DNA from: a virus
DNA length: 64,000 nt
IMG/VR virus record: IMGVR_UViG_3300043468_001414
Span: 1 to 64,000 of that record
Strand: one strand, 5' to 3'
In this document: piece after piece, positions 49,909 to 57,864 of the stretch
Position numbering within the stretch: position 1 is the first letter of the stretch
Layout of the letters: each line of letters opens with the position of its first letter
Notes under the pieces: generated by a model
What the model saw: the letters and a program-made list of their open reading frames with translations, nothing else
The model's database searches: none
Told to the model about the DNA's origin: nothing
Made by a program: the position numbers and the translations under genes

Positions 49909-50721
49909 ATGGCAGCTATCACATTCCCGGCGTCTCCGACGCTCAATCAAACCCACACGGTCGGAGACCGTAGCTGGAAATTCAACGGCACTGCATGGAA
50001 GCTCGTTCCGCGCACCACAGATGCCATCGTCGAGGGGTCTAGCAACCTTTTCTTCACCGAAAGCCGAGTGCGGGCTACCGTGCTCACAGGCCTAACCCCT
50101 ACGGATGTCGTTATCGATCAGGCGGATTCGGTTTTGGGTGCCGTCGGCAAGGCTCAAGGTCAGATCACCGCCCTCGATAGTCGCATGGATACCGCCGAAA
50201 GCGATATTACTGCCCTTGAAAGCTCCATTACAGCCATTGGTAGTGCTTTCAATTATGTTGGCACGCTGGCAGGTGGAGCTGATGCGGCGAATGCCACGAA
50301 TCTCGCGGCGCTGGCCGAGAATGATCCTGGCGACTACTACAAAGTGGCTACAGCGGGCTATTTTATCCTCGCTCCCGCTTCGGCATTCTATGCCAACGTG
50401 AATGACGGCATCGTTTTTAATAACGCGAGTGGCGTTGATAAGATCGACAGCACCGACAGCACAGTGGCTGGCACATCGAACTATGTCAGTGTCTCTGGAA
50501 GCACAGATACTGGCTACACGGTCGATCTAGATTCGACTTTTAAGACTCGTGTGGATAACGCCGAGGGCGACATTGATGCTCTTGAAACCGGCAAGCAGAT
50601 CAAGGATGTGGTCTCAACCGCCGCGCCTGCGCACTCCGAGGGACTCCGCTGGATCGATTCCGCCGACATGACTGAATATCTTTCATACGGCGGGGTATGG
50701 GTCGAGATTGACAAGCAATAA
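49909..50721 (+). CDS. Tail fibre protein (270 aa)
   Basis: FPASPTLNQTHTVGDRSWKFNG at the N-terminus is the docking motif typical of many phage fibre proteins. A helical shaft with AQGQITALDSRMDTAESDITALESS follows (about 84-110), then beta segments, and a final EGLRWIDSADMTEYLSYGG like the previous product. The stop region includes a TTGAC 17 nt before the next start. Confidence 0.65.
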   Translation: MAAITFPASPTLNQTHTVGDRSWKFNGTAWKLVPRTTDAIVEGSSNLFFTESRVRATVLTGLTPTDVVIDQADSVLGAVGKAQGQITALDSRMDTAESDITALESSITAIGSAFNYVGTLAGGADAANATNLAALAENDPGDYYKVATAGYFILAPASAFYANVNDGIVFNNASGVDKIDSTDSTVAGTSNYVSVSGSTDTGYTVDLDSTFKTRVDNAEGDIDALETGKQIKDVVSTAAPAHSEGLRWIDSADMTEYLSYGGVWVEIDKQ

Positions 50722-50729
50722 TAGTCACG

Positions 50730-52151
50730 ATGCCAGCCATCGCCTTTCCGCAAAACCCGCAGACCAACGATACCTACGCTTCCAGTGGCTACACTTGGAA
50801 GTTCGACGGGGCTCGTTGGCGGCGGCTCCCCGCCGCTGTGCCGCTCTCGAGGCTCTCGGGCGCTGATGCGGAGATTGGCGATGTGCTGGCTTTTGACGGA
50901 GAACAATACTCTCCTGTTCCTCCTACGGGCGGCGGCGGCGGCGCATCTGTAACTGTCAGTAAAGTTGCGGCAGATGGCAGCTATAGCGGGGCTGTAACGA
51001 ATGTAACAGGGCTTAGATTTGATCAAGACTCGGGATTTGATGTAATGGACTTGGGGGGCGGGAATGCCAAGGTCCAAATGAACTCTACGTTTAAGTATTG
51101 GGAGGTAAATGGACAACCCGGGCTTACGGCGCAGGGGTTAGACACCGCAAATTTTATTGCCGGTTCTGGAGTAACAATTGCGGCTGATTCCGTAAACAAC
51201 TCACTTACATTTACTTCCGCTGGCGGCGTTTCTGATGGCGACAAGGGGGATGTATCAGTATCCAACTCAGGAGCTACTTGGGCGATCGACAACGGGGCTG
51301 TGAACACAGCAAAATTAGCTGACGGAGCGGTAACAACAGAAAAAATTGCTGCGGGAGCCGTTGTCACTGAGGATATTGCTGCTGGAGCTGTTACATACGC
51401 CAAGATGCAGAATGTTTCGGCAGCGGATCGGCTCTTGGGAAGATCGACAGCGGGGGCAGGGACAGTAGAAGAGATACCATGCACCTCTTTAGGTAGGTCT
51501 GTTTTAGCTTCTGCTGATGCGGCTGCCGCAAGAACATCTTTGGACGCCGCCGCGACTACGCACGGTCACGCAATTTCTCAAATCACAAATCTTCAGTCGT
51601 CGCTGAACGCGAAAGCTAACAGCACACATTCTCATGTTATCGGGGACACGACAGGGCTACAGGCAGCTTTAGACTCTAAAACTGCTGTAGGCCACACTCA
51701 TGTCATGTCGGAAATTACCGACTTAGCATTCCCAACGGCGTCAGTTTATTACGGAGATACCCCGCCAACAAGCACTACATATAACCTATGGATTCAAACC
51801 AGCACAGCTAGGATTTTTAATAAAATTGATGGTTTTTGGGTAGAGGCTGCTGCGGGGTTTGGGTCTTTGGTAATTGAGAACACTACAGGTGGGGGCGGAG
51901 GCGGCGGCACGGGCGGAGAGGTGGTGAGTGTGAATGGTTTAGTCGGGGCTGTCACTCTCACTCCGACAATACTAGGTGCGGCCAATGCTACGCACTACCA
52001 CGCTATAGCTGATACGACAGGGTTACAGGCTTCCCTCAACTCTTTGAGCATCGGGAAGATCACAAACGGCGGCGGGGTATCAAACATAGCAAGAGTTACA
52101 TCTCTTCCAGCAAATCCTGACCCTAACACACTTTACATAGTTATACCGTAA
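50730..52151 (+). CDS. Tail fibre protein with His-rich shaft motifs (473 aa)
   Basis: FPQNPQTNDTYASSGYTWKFDG is the same N-terminal docking motif as in the previous gene. Mid and C-terminal segments repeat THGHAISQITNLQSSLNAKA, GHTHVMSEITDL and THYHAIADTTGLQASLNSL, typical of metal-stabilised fibre shafts. Gly-rich linkers separate modules. ATG 50730 is preceded by ATTGAC (17 nt); here the base before TTGAC is A, not G. Likely a trimeric receptor-binding fibre. Confidence 0.7.
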   Translation: MPAIAFPQNPQTNDTYASSGYTWKFDGARWRRLPAAVPLSRLSGADAEIGDVLAFDGEQYSPVPPTGGGGGASVTVSKVAADGSYSGAVTNVTGLRFDQDSGFDVMDLGGGNAKVQMNSTFKYWEVNGQPGLTAQGLDTANFIAGSGVTIAADSVNNSLTFTSAGGVSDGDKGDVSVSNSGATWAIDNGAVNTAKLADGAVTTEKIAAGAVVTEDIAAGAVTYAKMQNVSAADRLLGRSTAGAGTVEEIPCTSLGRSVLASADAAAARTSLDAAATTHGHAISQITNLQSSLNAKANSTHSHVIGDTTGLQAALDSKTAVGHTHVMSEITDLAFPTASVYYGDTPPTSTTYNLWIQTSTARIFNKIDGFWVEAAAGFGSLVIENTTGGGGGGGTGGEVVSVNGLVGAVTLTPTILGAANATHYHAIADTTGLQASLNSLSIGKITNGGGVSNIARVTSLPANPDPNTLYIVIP

Positions 52152-53017
52152 TGCCGACTAATGCAGACATAACAGATGTTTATTTAGGCGGTGCTTATGC
52201 CCAAGAGCTGTATCTAGGTAGCACCCGTATCTGGCCCTTAGGAACTTTAGGTCTAGCTTCGGTAAGCGGTTATATTTTAGCTTTACGCTCAAATGGGACG
52301 CCAGTTTGGGATAGACTTCCGGCGAATTACCCTCAGTTGAACACAATACCTGAAATAACTAGAGGCAATACCACAATGGTGTCTATGGGCGAACGCCACG
52401 CTATGGCGCTTCTAAAAAATAAAACCGTTGTGTGTTGGGGCGCAAATACGCAAGGGCAGATCAATACTCCAGCAAATCTTACAAATGTTAGAGAGGTTTT
52501 TGCCGCTGGTTTAGCTTCTTATGCTATACTTGAAAATGGAACCGTGCGGCATTGGGGGACTAATGCACAAGGTGCTGGGAATATCCCGGCAGGGCTTACC
52601 GATGTTGTAGGTTTGGGGTCCTTCGTTGGAGGCGGGAGTGGAACACATGTTGTTGCATGTAAATCTAATGGGACCGTTGTGACTTGGGGCACTAATAATA
52701 CTTACGGGCAACAAAATGTTCCCGCTGGATTGAATCGCGTTATTAAAGTGTCTGCTGTCTTTGAAGGCTCTATTGCTCTACAGGATGATGGAACAGTAGT
52801 TAAGTGGGGCTTCGAAAACACATACACTCCTATCCCATCGAGTGTCAGCCCAGTTGACTTAGTTGATATGGATTTGAAGACCCAGTATGAGCTTTATGTT
52901 TTGAGGCTCAATGGCAATCTTGAAGTTAACAACAATGTTGTAGCTACAGGAGTCGTGGCAATGGCCCGTGGCGGAAGGGCCTATATGAAACAAGACGGAA
53001 CAACGCATCTCATCTAA
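52151..53017 (+). CDS. RCC1-like propeller tail protein (288 aa)
   Basis: ATG 52151 uses the last base of the previous stop. After a short N-terminal piece there are RCC1/ATS1-type repeats: HAMALLKNKTVVCWGANTQG, SYAILENGTVRHWGTNAQG, HVVACKSNGTVVTWGTNNTYG, SIALQDDGTVVKWG. Each has the VA(C/L)..NGTV..WG core of a propeller blade. A fibre-tip beta-propeller that binds a host receptor is the simplest reading. Sequence here is visibly more AT-rich than upstream fibre genes, suggesting separate origin. Confidence 0.75.
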   Translation: MPTNADITDVYLGGAYAQELYLGSTRIWPLGTLGLASVSGYILALRSNGTPVWDRLPANYPQLNTIPEITRGNTTMVSMGERHAMALLKNKTVVCWGANTQGQINTPANLTNVREVFAAGLASYAILENGTVRHWGTNAQGAGNIPAGLTDVVGLGSFVGGGSGTHVVACKSNGTVVTWGTNNTYGQQNVPAGLNRVIKVSAVFEGSIALQDDGTVVKWGFENTYTPIPSSVSPVDLVDMDLKTQYELYVLRLNGNLEVNNNVVATGVVAMARGGRAYMKQDGTTHLI

Positions 53018-53025
53018 TTTAGCTT

Positions 53026-53325
53026 ATGTTAAACTTTCCAGATTCACCAACAAACGGGTATATTTATCCACCAGAAACCGAAGCAGCGATTGAAGGTCGT
53101 CGCTGGAAATGGGACGCCGCTGGCGGCGTGTGGCTAAACTACTCGGCGTCGCAGCCCTACACACTGCAAATCTACAATGTAACAAACCTTCAGTCAGAGC
53201 TTGATAGCAAGATAGAGAAGCAGTCTGCCGATACAACTCCTGTAAATGCCATTCGGTGTCTTACGCAAGCAGAATACGACGGCACAACGAAAGACCCGAA
53301 CACAATTTATTTCATAAAACAATAA
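53026..53325 (+). CDS. Small fibre docking protein (99 aa)
   Basis: NFPDSPTNGYIYPPETEAAIEG and RRWKWDAAGGVWLNY is the same docking module as in the larger fibres, here almost alone, followed by a short helical stretch (NLQSELDSKIEKQ) and LTQAEYDGTTKDPNTIYFI, which also ends many fibre proteins. Possibly an adaptor between tail and the propeller or LRR proteins beside it. Confidence 0.6.
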   Translation: MLNFPDSPTNGYIYPPETEAAIEGRRWKWDAAGGVWLNYSASQPYTLQIYNVTNLQSELDSKIEKQSADTTPVNAIRCLTQAEYDGTTKDPNTIYFIKQ

Positions 53326-53326
53326 C

Positions 53327-55069
53327 ATGCCTACTGTTGTAAAAGCCTATTTAGGAACAACTCCGCTTTTTACGGGAGACTCTGTATGGGTTCGTCCCTC
53401 CGATTGGCTCGCCCTGCCCTCTGCACAAGCTAATTCTGTAAAAATACTACATGCTGTTTTTGACCAAACTGAAAACTATGTAGTGATTAAAATGGTGACT
53501 TCCGACAGTTCTGCCTACATCATAAATTGGGGGGACGGGAATACCACAACAGCGTTAAGCAATACAAATATCACATACAATTACAGCTACAGTTCTTCTG
53601 GATTGGATGGCACTCTCTCTGCTCGCGGATACAAGCAAGCCATAATTACCATAACACCGGTAGGGTCGGCAACATTTACACTTTGCGATTTATCTCAAAA
53701 GATTACCTCCCCGTCAGGTATGCAAATGTATGCTACAGGCTTGCTTGATGTTAATGTAAATCTTCCGAATCTTATAGCTGGGCAAAGGTTGCTTATCGGT
53801 TCGTCAACAGTTCGCCATTCTTACCTTGAAAGGGTTTATATCGCTTCGTGGGGGCTTATCAACAATATCACCGCTTTGTTCCAGCATTGTCCCGCGCTTC
53901 AATCTCTGAATGAGACAGAGTGGAACATGTCGAACATAACCACCGTTTCAAGCCTGTTTTTTGAGTGCAGCGGTATAAAGGTGATCGACGGGTCTAATTG
54001 GGACACGGCAAAAATCACCACTTTTACGGACATGTTTCGTGCTTGTCAAACTATCCAAAAGGTGAGTTGTGCAAACTGGGTCACATCGACAACCACAGGC
54101 ATCGGAAATATGTTTTTCGGTTGCACGGCCCTTACGGATATAGATGTCGGGAACTGGAATACTGCTAACTGCACAACTTTTGCTTATCTTTTTTCGGCAT
54201 GCCGCTCCTTGACCAGTATAAATGTTCGTAATTGGAACACCGCAAAAGTCACCACGATCAACAACATGTTTGAGAACTGCAATGCCGTGCAAGAAGTGGA
54301 TATTTCTCTTTGGAGCCTGCCGTTATGCACTAATGTGCAGGCGGCTTTTATAAACTGCCATACTTTGAGAAAGTTGGGGCCGTGCAACTTTAATGCCGTA
54401 ACAAATCTTACAGCAACATTCAACAACTGTCGCTCTCTCACTTCATGCACTATATCGTGGCTGAGGGCTACCACAGACTTTACGAGTTGCCGATTGCCTA
54501 AAGCTGCGCTGGATACTGTTTTTTCAAATCTAACTGGCGGTGCAGCATCGAGAACTATAACCATTACTGGAAACTACGGCGCGGTTGCTGCGGTCAGCAA
54601 AACTACTTGCGGAACCACAGCAGGATCAAAAACTGTAACGCAGTCAAACACTTCGAGCTTGCAAGTTGGGATGCAAGTTTTGGGGACGGGGGTGACCACT
54701 GCTGTAGCGGTTACTTTTCAAGACGCGGGGGACACCGTTACACGGACAGCCCACGGACTAGACAATGGAACCATTGTTTCATTTTCAACTATAACTAGCA
54801 CGACAGGGATAGCAATATACGCCCAGTATTATGTAATCAACGCCACTGCCGACACATTTCAGTTGTCCGCAACTTCTGGCGGGGCAGCTATCGCCCTAAC
54901 TACGAATGGTAGCGGGAATATGCTTTACCCTGCCTACATTACCGCAATTACCACGAACTCATCTTTCCAGATGAGTGCTCCAGCGTCGGCTACTGGAAGT
55001 GTGACGCTCACGGCTAGAATTTTGAGCACTTTCCCTGCGACATCAAAAGGATGGACTGTAACAGGATAA
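53327..55069 (+). CDS. BspA/DUF285-type leucine-rich-like tail protein (580 aa)
   Basis: Residues about 185-370 contain 22-25-residue repeats of the DUF285/BspA kind: LQSLNETEWNMSNITTVSSL, IKVIDGSNWDTAKITTFTDM, LTDIDVGNWNTANCTTFAYL, LTSINVRNWNTAKVTTINNM. The C-terminal part is Ser/Thr-rich and beta-type. Such repeats are best known from bacterial and protist surface proteins, so in a phage fibre block they probably serve adhesion. Base composition matches the RCC1-like neighbour. Confidence 0.75.
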   Translation: MPTVVKAYLGTTPLFTGDSVWVRPSDWLALPSAQANSVKILHAVFDQTENYVVIKMVTSDSSAYIINWGDGNTTTALSNTNITYNYSYSSSGLDGTLSARGYKQAIITITPVGSATFTLCDLSQKITSPSGMQMYATGLLDVNVNLPNLIAGQRLLIGSSTVRHSYLERVYIASWGLINNITALFQHCPALQSLNETEWNMSNITTVSSLFFECSGIKVIDGSNWDTAKITTFTDMFRACQTIQKVSCANWVTSTTTGIGNMFFGCTALTDIDVGNWNTANCTTFAYLFSACRSLTSINVRNWNTAKVTTINNMFENCNAVQEVDISLWSLPLCTNVQAAFINCHTLRKLGPCNFNAVTNLTATFNNCRSLTSCTISWLRATTDFTSCRLPKAALDTVFSNLTGGAASRTITITGNYGAVAAVSKTTCGTTAGSKTVTQSNTSSLQVGMQVLGTGVTTAVAVTFQDAGDTVTRTAHGLDNGTIVSFSTITSTTGIAIYAQYYVINATADTFQLSATSGGAAIALTTNGSGNMLYPAYITAITTNSSFQMSAPASATGSVTLTARILSTFPATSKGWTVTG

Positions 55070-55073
55070 TTTT

Positions 55074-55274
55074 ATGGATGATACATCAGGATTTTACAAA
55101 TTGGATGAGGGGCAACTTTTATACGCGCCTAACTTCGTAATCAGCGCGCTTTATGAGTTAAGCAAAGAAACAAAAAACGAATACAGCTACCCCGTAGATG
55201 GGTGGAGTTGGTTTGACGGCGAGGAAGAAGCGAGAGTCGCTCTACAGTTGCGGGCTCCATTTAGTGTGGGTTGA
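55074..55274 (+). CDS. Small phage protein following fibre genes (66 aa)
   Basis: The order DDTSGFYKLDEGQLLYAPNF and YPVDGWSWFDGEEEARVALQL belongs to a small uncharacterised family that I recall closing fibre operons in other phages. No metal or catalytic motif. Its stop is within the next GTTGAC motif. Confidence 0.65.
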   Translation: MDDTSGFYKLDEGQLLYAPNFVISALYELSKETKNEYSYPVDGWSWFDGEEEARVALQLRAPFSVG

Positions 55275-55325
55275 CCCGGATTATATTAAGAAATGAAATA
55301 CTATGACACCACAGGGGGCTATTGA
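55271..55325 (+). promoter_or_regulatory. GTTGAC motif with ten-codon mini-ORF overlapping the holin-region start
   Basis: TTGAC 55271-55275 is followed after 17 nt by ATG 55293, which opens a 10-residue frame (MKYYDTTGGY, stop 55323-55325). The larger gene starts at ATG 55303 inside this frame, in another phase. The mini-ORF could set translation of the first lysis gene. Confidence 0.45.
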
Positions 55326-55620
55326 TACGGTAACAACGATCGCGCAGCAGAGTGATCGTTGGATTTTTGTTGCGCTGCTGGCGATTGGGATTTTTGCATG
55401 CTGGGTATTATTTCGGCATTTTACCGCCCGCGAATGTGCGTTGGAGTCCAAGATTGATCGAATTGGCAAGCGCGGCGAGGAGCAGACTCAACAATTTATT
55501 TCCTACCTGCAATCGGCCAATAAAGAGCTGGCTGCCATTCTCACGGAGACCAACTCGACTCTCAATAAAAACGCCGCGCTCATGGAGCGTGTCGAACGAA
55601 AACTCGAAAAATTCACATGA
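55303..55620 (+). CDS. Membrane protein with coiled coil, lysis region (105 aa)
   Basis: One transmembrane helix (WIFVALLAIGIFACWVLF, 20-37) is followed by a charged helical tail (about 40-105). First of six chained genes leading to the endolysin, so a holin, antiholin or i-spanin-like role is likely. Its stop overlaps ATG 55617. It is not recognised as a named family. Confidence 0.55.
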   Translation: MTPQGAIDTVTTIAQQSDRWIFVALLAIGIFACWVLFRHFTARECALESKIDRIGKRGEEQTQQFISYLQSANKELAAILTETNSTLNKNAALMERVERKLEKFT

Positions 55621-55907
55621 AAGCCACCCTCCTGCGAATCCTGGCCCGTCTCTTGGGTCTCAGTAAAGAATATGTCGCTTTCCTTTTGCCGATCCTGCAA
55701 GACAGCGCGGCGAGCTTGATCTCTCAGCTCGCTCCGATCGCGCTTGAGGTCGTCAAGTCACTCGCGGACTCTCCGCACAGCGGAGCGATGAAGCGCGAAG
55801 CGGCGATCCGCCAAGTGCAGTCTCTCGCCGTAGCGGAAGGGATCCGCGCCAGCTCGAATGCCGTGAATGCCGCGATCGAAATCGCGGTCTTGAATTTGAA
55901 AAAATGA
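55617..55907 (+). CDS. Phage holin, LLH-like candidate (96 aa)
   Basis: ATG 55617 overlaps the previous stop. Hydrophobic N-terminal half (LLRILARLLGLSKEYVAFLL...). The C-terminal REAAIRQVQSLAVAEGIRAS, then NAAIEIAVLNLKK resembles the tail of LL-H type holins. The overlap with ATG 55904 couples it to another membrane protein. Probably lets endolysin cross or depolarise the membrane. Confidence 0.55.
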   Translation: MKATLLRILARLLGLSKEYVAFLLPILQDSAASLISQLAPIALEVVKSLADSPHSGAMKREAAIRQVQSLAVAEGIRASSNAVNAAIEIAVLNLKK

Positions 55908-56167
55908 GTGATGCCGAGGCCAAGGCTTGGTGGCAAAGTCGCACGATCATCGGGATCGTGGTGATGCTGCTGGCTCAAGCCTTGAAGCTTCTCAAGGTGG
56001 ATATCGTAAATGACGAGCTGACGCAGATCGTCACGCTCGCCATGGATGCGCTGGGAGCCTCGCTCGCCATCTATGGGCGCATCAATGCGCGCAAGCAAAT
56101 CAAGCGCACCAGGCCAGGTGGGGCATTCAACCCGAACGCAGAGGTTCGCAAGGCGAAACGGCCATGA
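55904..56167 (+). CDS. Holin-like membrane protein (87 aa)
   Basis: WWQSRTIIGIVVMLLAQALKLL (9-30) and a second, weaker hydrophobic stretch ALGASLAIYG (49-58) are followed by a basic tail. This layout (SKTIWG.. start and AIYGRI end) is a common small phage protein next to endolysins. ATGA overlaps on both sides. Confidence 0.55.
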   Translation: MSDAEAKAWWQSRTIIGIVVMLLAQALKLLKVDIVNDELTQIVTLAMDALGASLAIYGRINARKQIKRTRPGGAFNPNAEVRKAKRP

Positions 56168-56382
56168 CTTCTCGGCACGCAGTTTTCAGTGTGGTTGCGG
56201 CGGGATATATCGCAGGGGGCTTTTTTATCGAATCTGAACCTTCGCCGTGGGGGGCTCCTCGCCCGGAGGCGGAGTGGATCAAATTTTCAACTGAAGATCC
56301 GAGGCCTTTTTGGGCGCGCTTGCTGCTCTCTCTGCGCTGGGATTTTCAAAAAAATCAACTGACGGGAGCGGCGGAATTCTGA
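56164..56382 (+). CDS. Small membrane or exported protein (72 aa)
   Basis: An N-terminal hydrophobic segment (AVFSVVAAGYIAGGFFI, 6-22) behind MTSRH suggests a membrane anchor; the remainder (PRPFWARLLLSLRWDF) is soluble or amphipathic. It overlaps both neighbours. Could be a spanin-like partner, but no lipobox is seen. Confidence 0.45.
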   Translation: MTSRHAVFSVVAAGYIAGGFFIESEPSPWGAPRPEAEWIKFSTEDPRPFWARLLLSLRWDFQKNQLTGAAEF

Positions 56383-56465
56383 TGTTGAATCCGCGCCATA
56401 CGCTCGCTGTCTTTATTTTGTTGGCGGGGATTTTTCTTTGGCTGGCATTTTTCTTTAGCCGATGA
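56382..56465 (+). CDS. 27-residue single-pass membrane microprotein
   Basis: ATG 56382 shares one base with the previous stop (TGATG), and its stop overlaps ATG 56462 (ATGA). The product, MLNPRHTLAVFILLAGIFLW then LAFFFSR, is almost one transmembrane helix with positive ends. Exact chaining on both sides makes it a likely real gene. Candidates are an antiholin, a pinholin-like helix or a lysis regulator. Confidence 0.55.
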   Translation: MLNPRHTLAVFILLAGIFLWLAFFFSR

Positions 56466-57040
56466 ATCGCACAAGCACATCTCAAGACCGGCTCGCCATG
56501 ATGTCCTTTATCGCCAACGCGGAGGCGAGGCGCGACAAGCTAGGTAGAATGCGGGTCTACAAGCTTCCTGCCGCAGACGGTGGCGGATCGTATGAAGTGG
56601 CGGGGATCAATGATCGCTACCATCCCGCCCAGGCGGCGGCGCTTAAAAAATTGATCGAGGACGGGCGATTTTCCGAGGCCGAGGATTTGGTTCGAAAATA
56701 TCTGCTCGAATACACAGATGTCGTCAAACGCTGGACAGAGGAGCCTGCGCTCGAGGCGTTCCTGCGCGACTGCGCTTTCAATCGGGGGCCGAAGGGCGCG
56801 CTTCGCATCCTTCAAATCGCACTCCAAGTCCCGGATGATGGCAAGTGGGGGGCGAAGACCAAGGCGGCGCTTGCCTCCACGCTTAAGTCTCCAGGTGTGC
56901 TCCTGCAAAAGCTCCGAGCTGCTCGGGAGACCTACGAGATTCGGATCGCTCCGCCAGTCGGGGCTCGCGCCAAATTTTGGAATGGTCTCGCGAATCGCTG
57001 GGATAAGGCGCTCTCGTTCTCCGAGACGCTGCTGACGTGA
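56462..57040 (+). CDS. Endolysin, GH108-type muramidase with peptidoglycan-binding domain (192 aa)
   Basis: E21 in FIANAEARRDKLG is in the place of the GH108 catalytic glutamate. Residues about 95-140 (EPALEAFLRDCAFNRGPKGA, then LQVPDDGKWGAKT) follow the PG_binding_3 domain that accompanies that family. It would cut peptidoglycan glycan strands at the end of infection. No signal peptide, so it needs the holins upstream. It is the last gene of the rightward late block. Confidence 0.7.
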   Translation: MNRTSTSQDRLAMMSFIANAEARRDKLGRMRVYKLPAADGGGSYEVAGINDRYHPAQAAALKKLIEDGRFSEAEDLVRKYLLEYTDVVKRWTEEPALEAFLRDCAFNRGPKGALRILQIALQVPDDGKWGAKTKAALASTLKSPGVLLQKLRAARETYEIRIAPPVGARAKFWNGLANRWDKALSFSETLLT

Positions 57041-57331
57041 CTACGCGGTTGCTTTCTCTTTAAAAGAAGATGGCTTGAGGGCTCGCTTCATTTCTTCGCG
57101 GACGAGCACTTTTACGACCTCGAGCGTCAGGGCATTTTTGCGGAGTTCGTCGTTCACGATGCCGCGAACGATCTCGGCCGTCATGGGGTCATTGGAGGCT
57201 TGGCGTAAGAGTTCCTCTACGAGCTGAGAGATGCTCAGTCCGCGATTCTCTGCGATTTCGGCTGCTTTGCGCTTGAGCTTAGGGGTGAGTCGGAGCGTGA
57301 TTTTCGGTTCCGAGAAGTTTATCTTTCTCAT
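57041..57331 (-). CDS. Ribbon-helix-helix regulator A (96 aa)
   Basis: The N-terminal KITLRLTPKLKRKAAEIAEN and GLSISQLVEELL is a typical Arc/MetJ ribbon-helix-helix fold: a beta strand for DNA contact, then two helices for dimerisation. The C-terminal half (TAEIVRGIVNDELRK) is helical. Its paralogue lies 90 bp upstream on the same strand. It is transcribed against the lysis operon and abuts the endolysin stop. Probably a transcription repressor linked to lysogeny. Confidence 0.75.
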   Translation of the reverse strand: MRKINFSEPKITLRLTPKLKRKAAEIAENRGLSISQLVEELLRQASNDPMTAEIVRGIVNDELRKNALTLEVVKVLVREEMKRALKPSSFKEKATA

Positions 57332-57390
57332 ATTTTAAAAACGCGCAGGTTTGTTGTTTTTGCAATAAAAAAAATATCTTGACGATTTGA

Positions 57391-57436
57391 GGCGCTCTCC
57401 GGAGCCAGATAAAACCTGGCTCAGCGCCGATTTTTT
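57391..57436 (+). terminator. Probable terminator for the rightward late operon
   Basis: A 7-bp stem GAGCCAG/CTGGCTC (loop ATAAAAC) sits inside an outer GGCGCT/AGCGCC stem, followed by GATTTTTT. It lies about 350 bp beyond the endolysin, at the 3' end of the second RHH gene on the other strand. Confidence 0.7.
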
Positions 57437-57624
57437 AATTCATCTTGCACGATGCCGCGGACGATTTCTGCCGTAATCAAATGGCTCTCGGCATTCCGGA
57501 TTAAGTCTTCGACGAGTTGGCTGACACTGAGGCCGCGGGCTTCCGCAATTTCGGCAGCGCGGCGCTTTAGAACGGGGGTGATTCTTAAAGTGATTTTTGG
57601 GTCTTCGAAATTGATCTTTCGCAT
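57421..57624 (-). CDS. Ribbon-helix-helix regulator B (67 aa)
   Basis: The start is placed at the ATG on the minus strand at 57624, matching MRKINF of the paralogue; longer starts add a hydrophobic run with no support. It shares KITLRITP, KRRAAEIAEARGLSVSQLVE and TAEIVRGIVQDEL with regulator A but ends earlier. Two similar RHH dimers could form heterodimers or compete for the operator repeats at 57745-57863. Confidence 0.75.
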   Translation of the reverse strand: MRKINFEDPKITLRITPVLKRRAAEIAEARGLSVSQLVEDLIRNAESHLITAEIVRGIVQDELKNRR

Positions 57625-57656
57625 GAGTAAAAATAAACCAAAAAACAATCTGCGGA

Positions 57657-57731
57657 TCAGTTGAGCCACTCGGAATCGCTCATGAATTCAGGCGGAGCGG
57701 GTTTCTGGCGGTCTGCAATTATTTTTTTCAT
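57657..57731 (-). CDS. Possible 24-residue leader or microprotein
   Basis: A minus-strand frame, MKKIIADRQKPAPPEFMSDS then EWLN, lies 32 bp upstream of regulator B. Weak evidence: length is close to chance, but position and sense fit a leader cistron or a short antitoxin-like peptide. Confidence 0.25.
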   Translation of the reverse strand: MKKIIADRQKPAPPEFMSDSEWLN

Positions 57732-57744
57732 GTTTTAATTTTAG

Positions 57745-57863
57745 ACGGCAAAAAGCCGCTCTGCAAGTGCCGTGTTTTATACGGCAAAAAGACGACTTTC
57801 GTAAAAAAAGATTGCCGCCGAAAAGGTCCGCGATAAAAATCCAAATCGTCATCTATACGGCAA
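57745..57863. promoter_or_regulatory. Divergent control region with ACGGCAA repeats
   Basis: ACGGCAAAAAG occurs at 57745-57755 and 57781-57791; ACGGCAA again at 57857-57863, just 1 nt before ATG 57865; TTGCCG (near-inverted) at 57812-57817. They lie between RHH genes facing away from each other. RHH proteins bind short tandem operators, so this looks like the phage's regulatory switch. Confidence 0.6.
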
Positions 57864-57864
57864 T

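Noticed and set aside
40735-55069. Diversity-generating retroelement acting on fibre genes
   Set aside because: No reverse transcriptase and no template/variable repeat pair seen; repeats in these genes are in-frame structural duplications.
266-55295. Reading the GTTGAC motifs as sigma-70 -35 boxes for the adjacent genes
   Set aside because: At 15-18 nt from ATG the -10 box would coincide with the start codon and RNA would start inside the gene; no TATAAT-like sequence is there.
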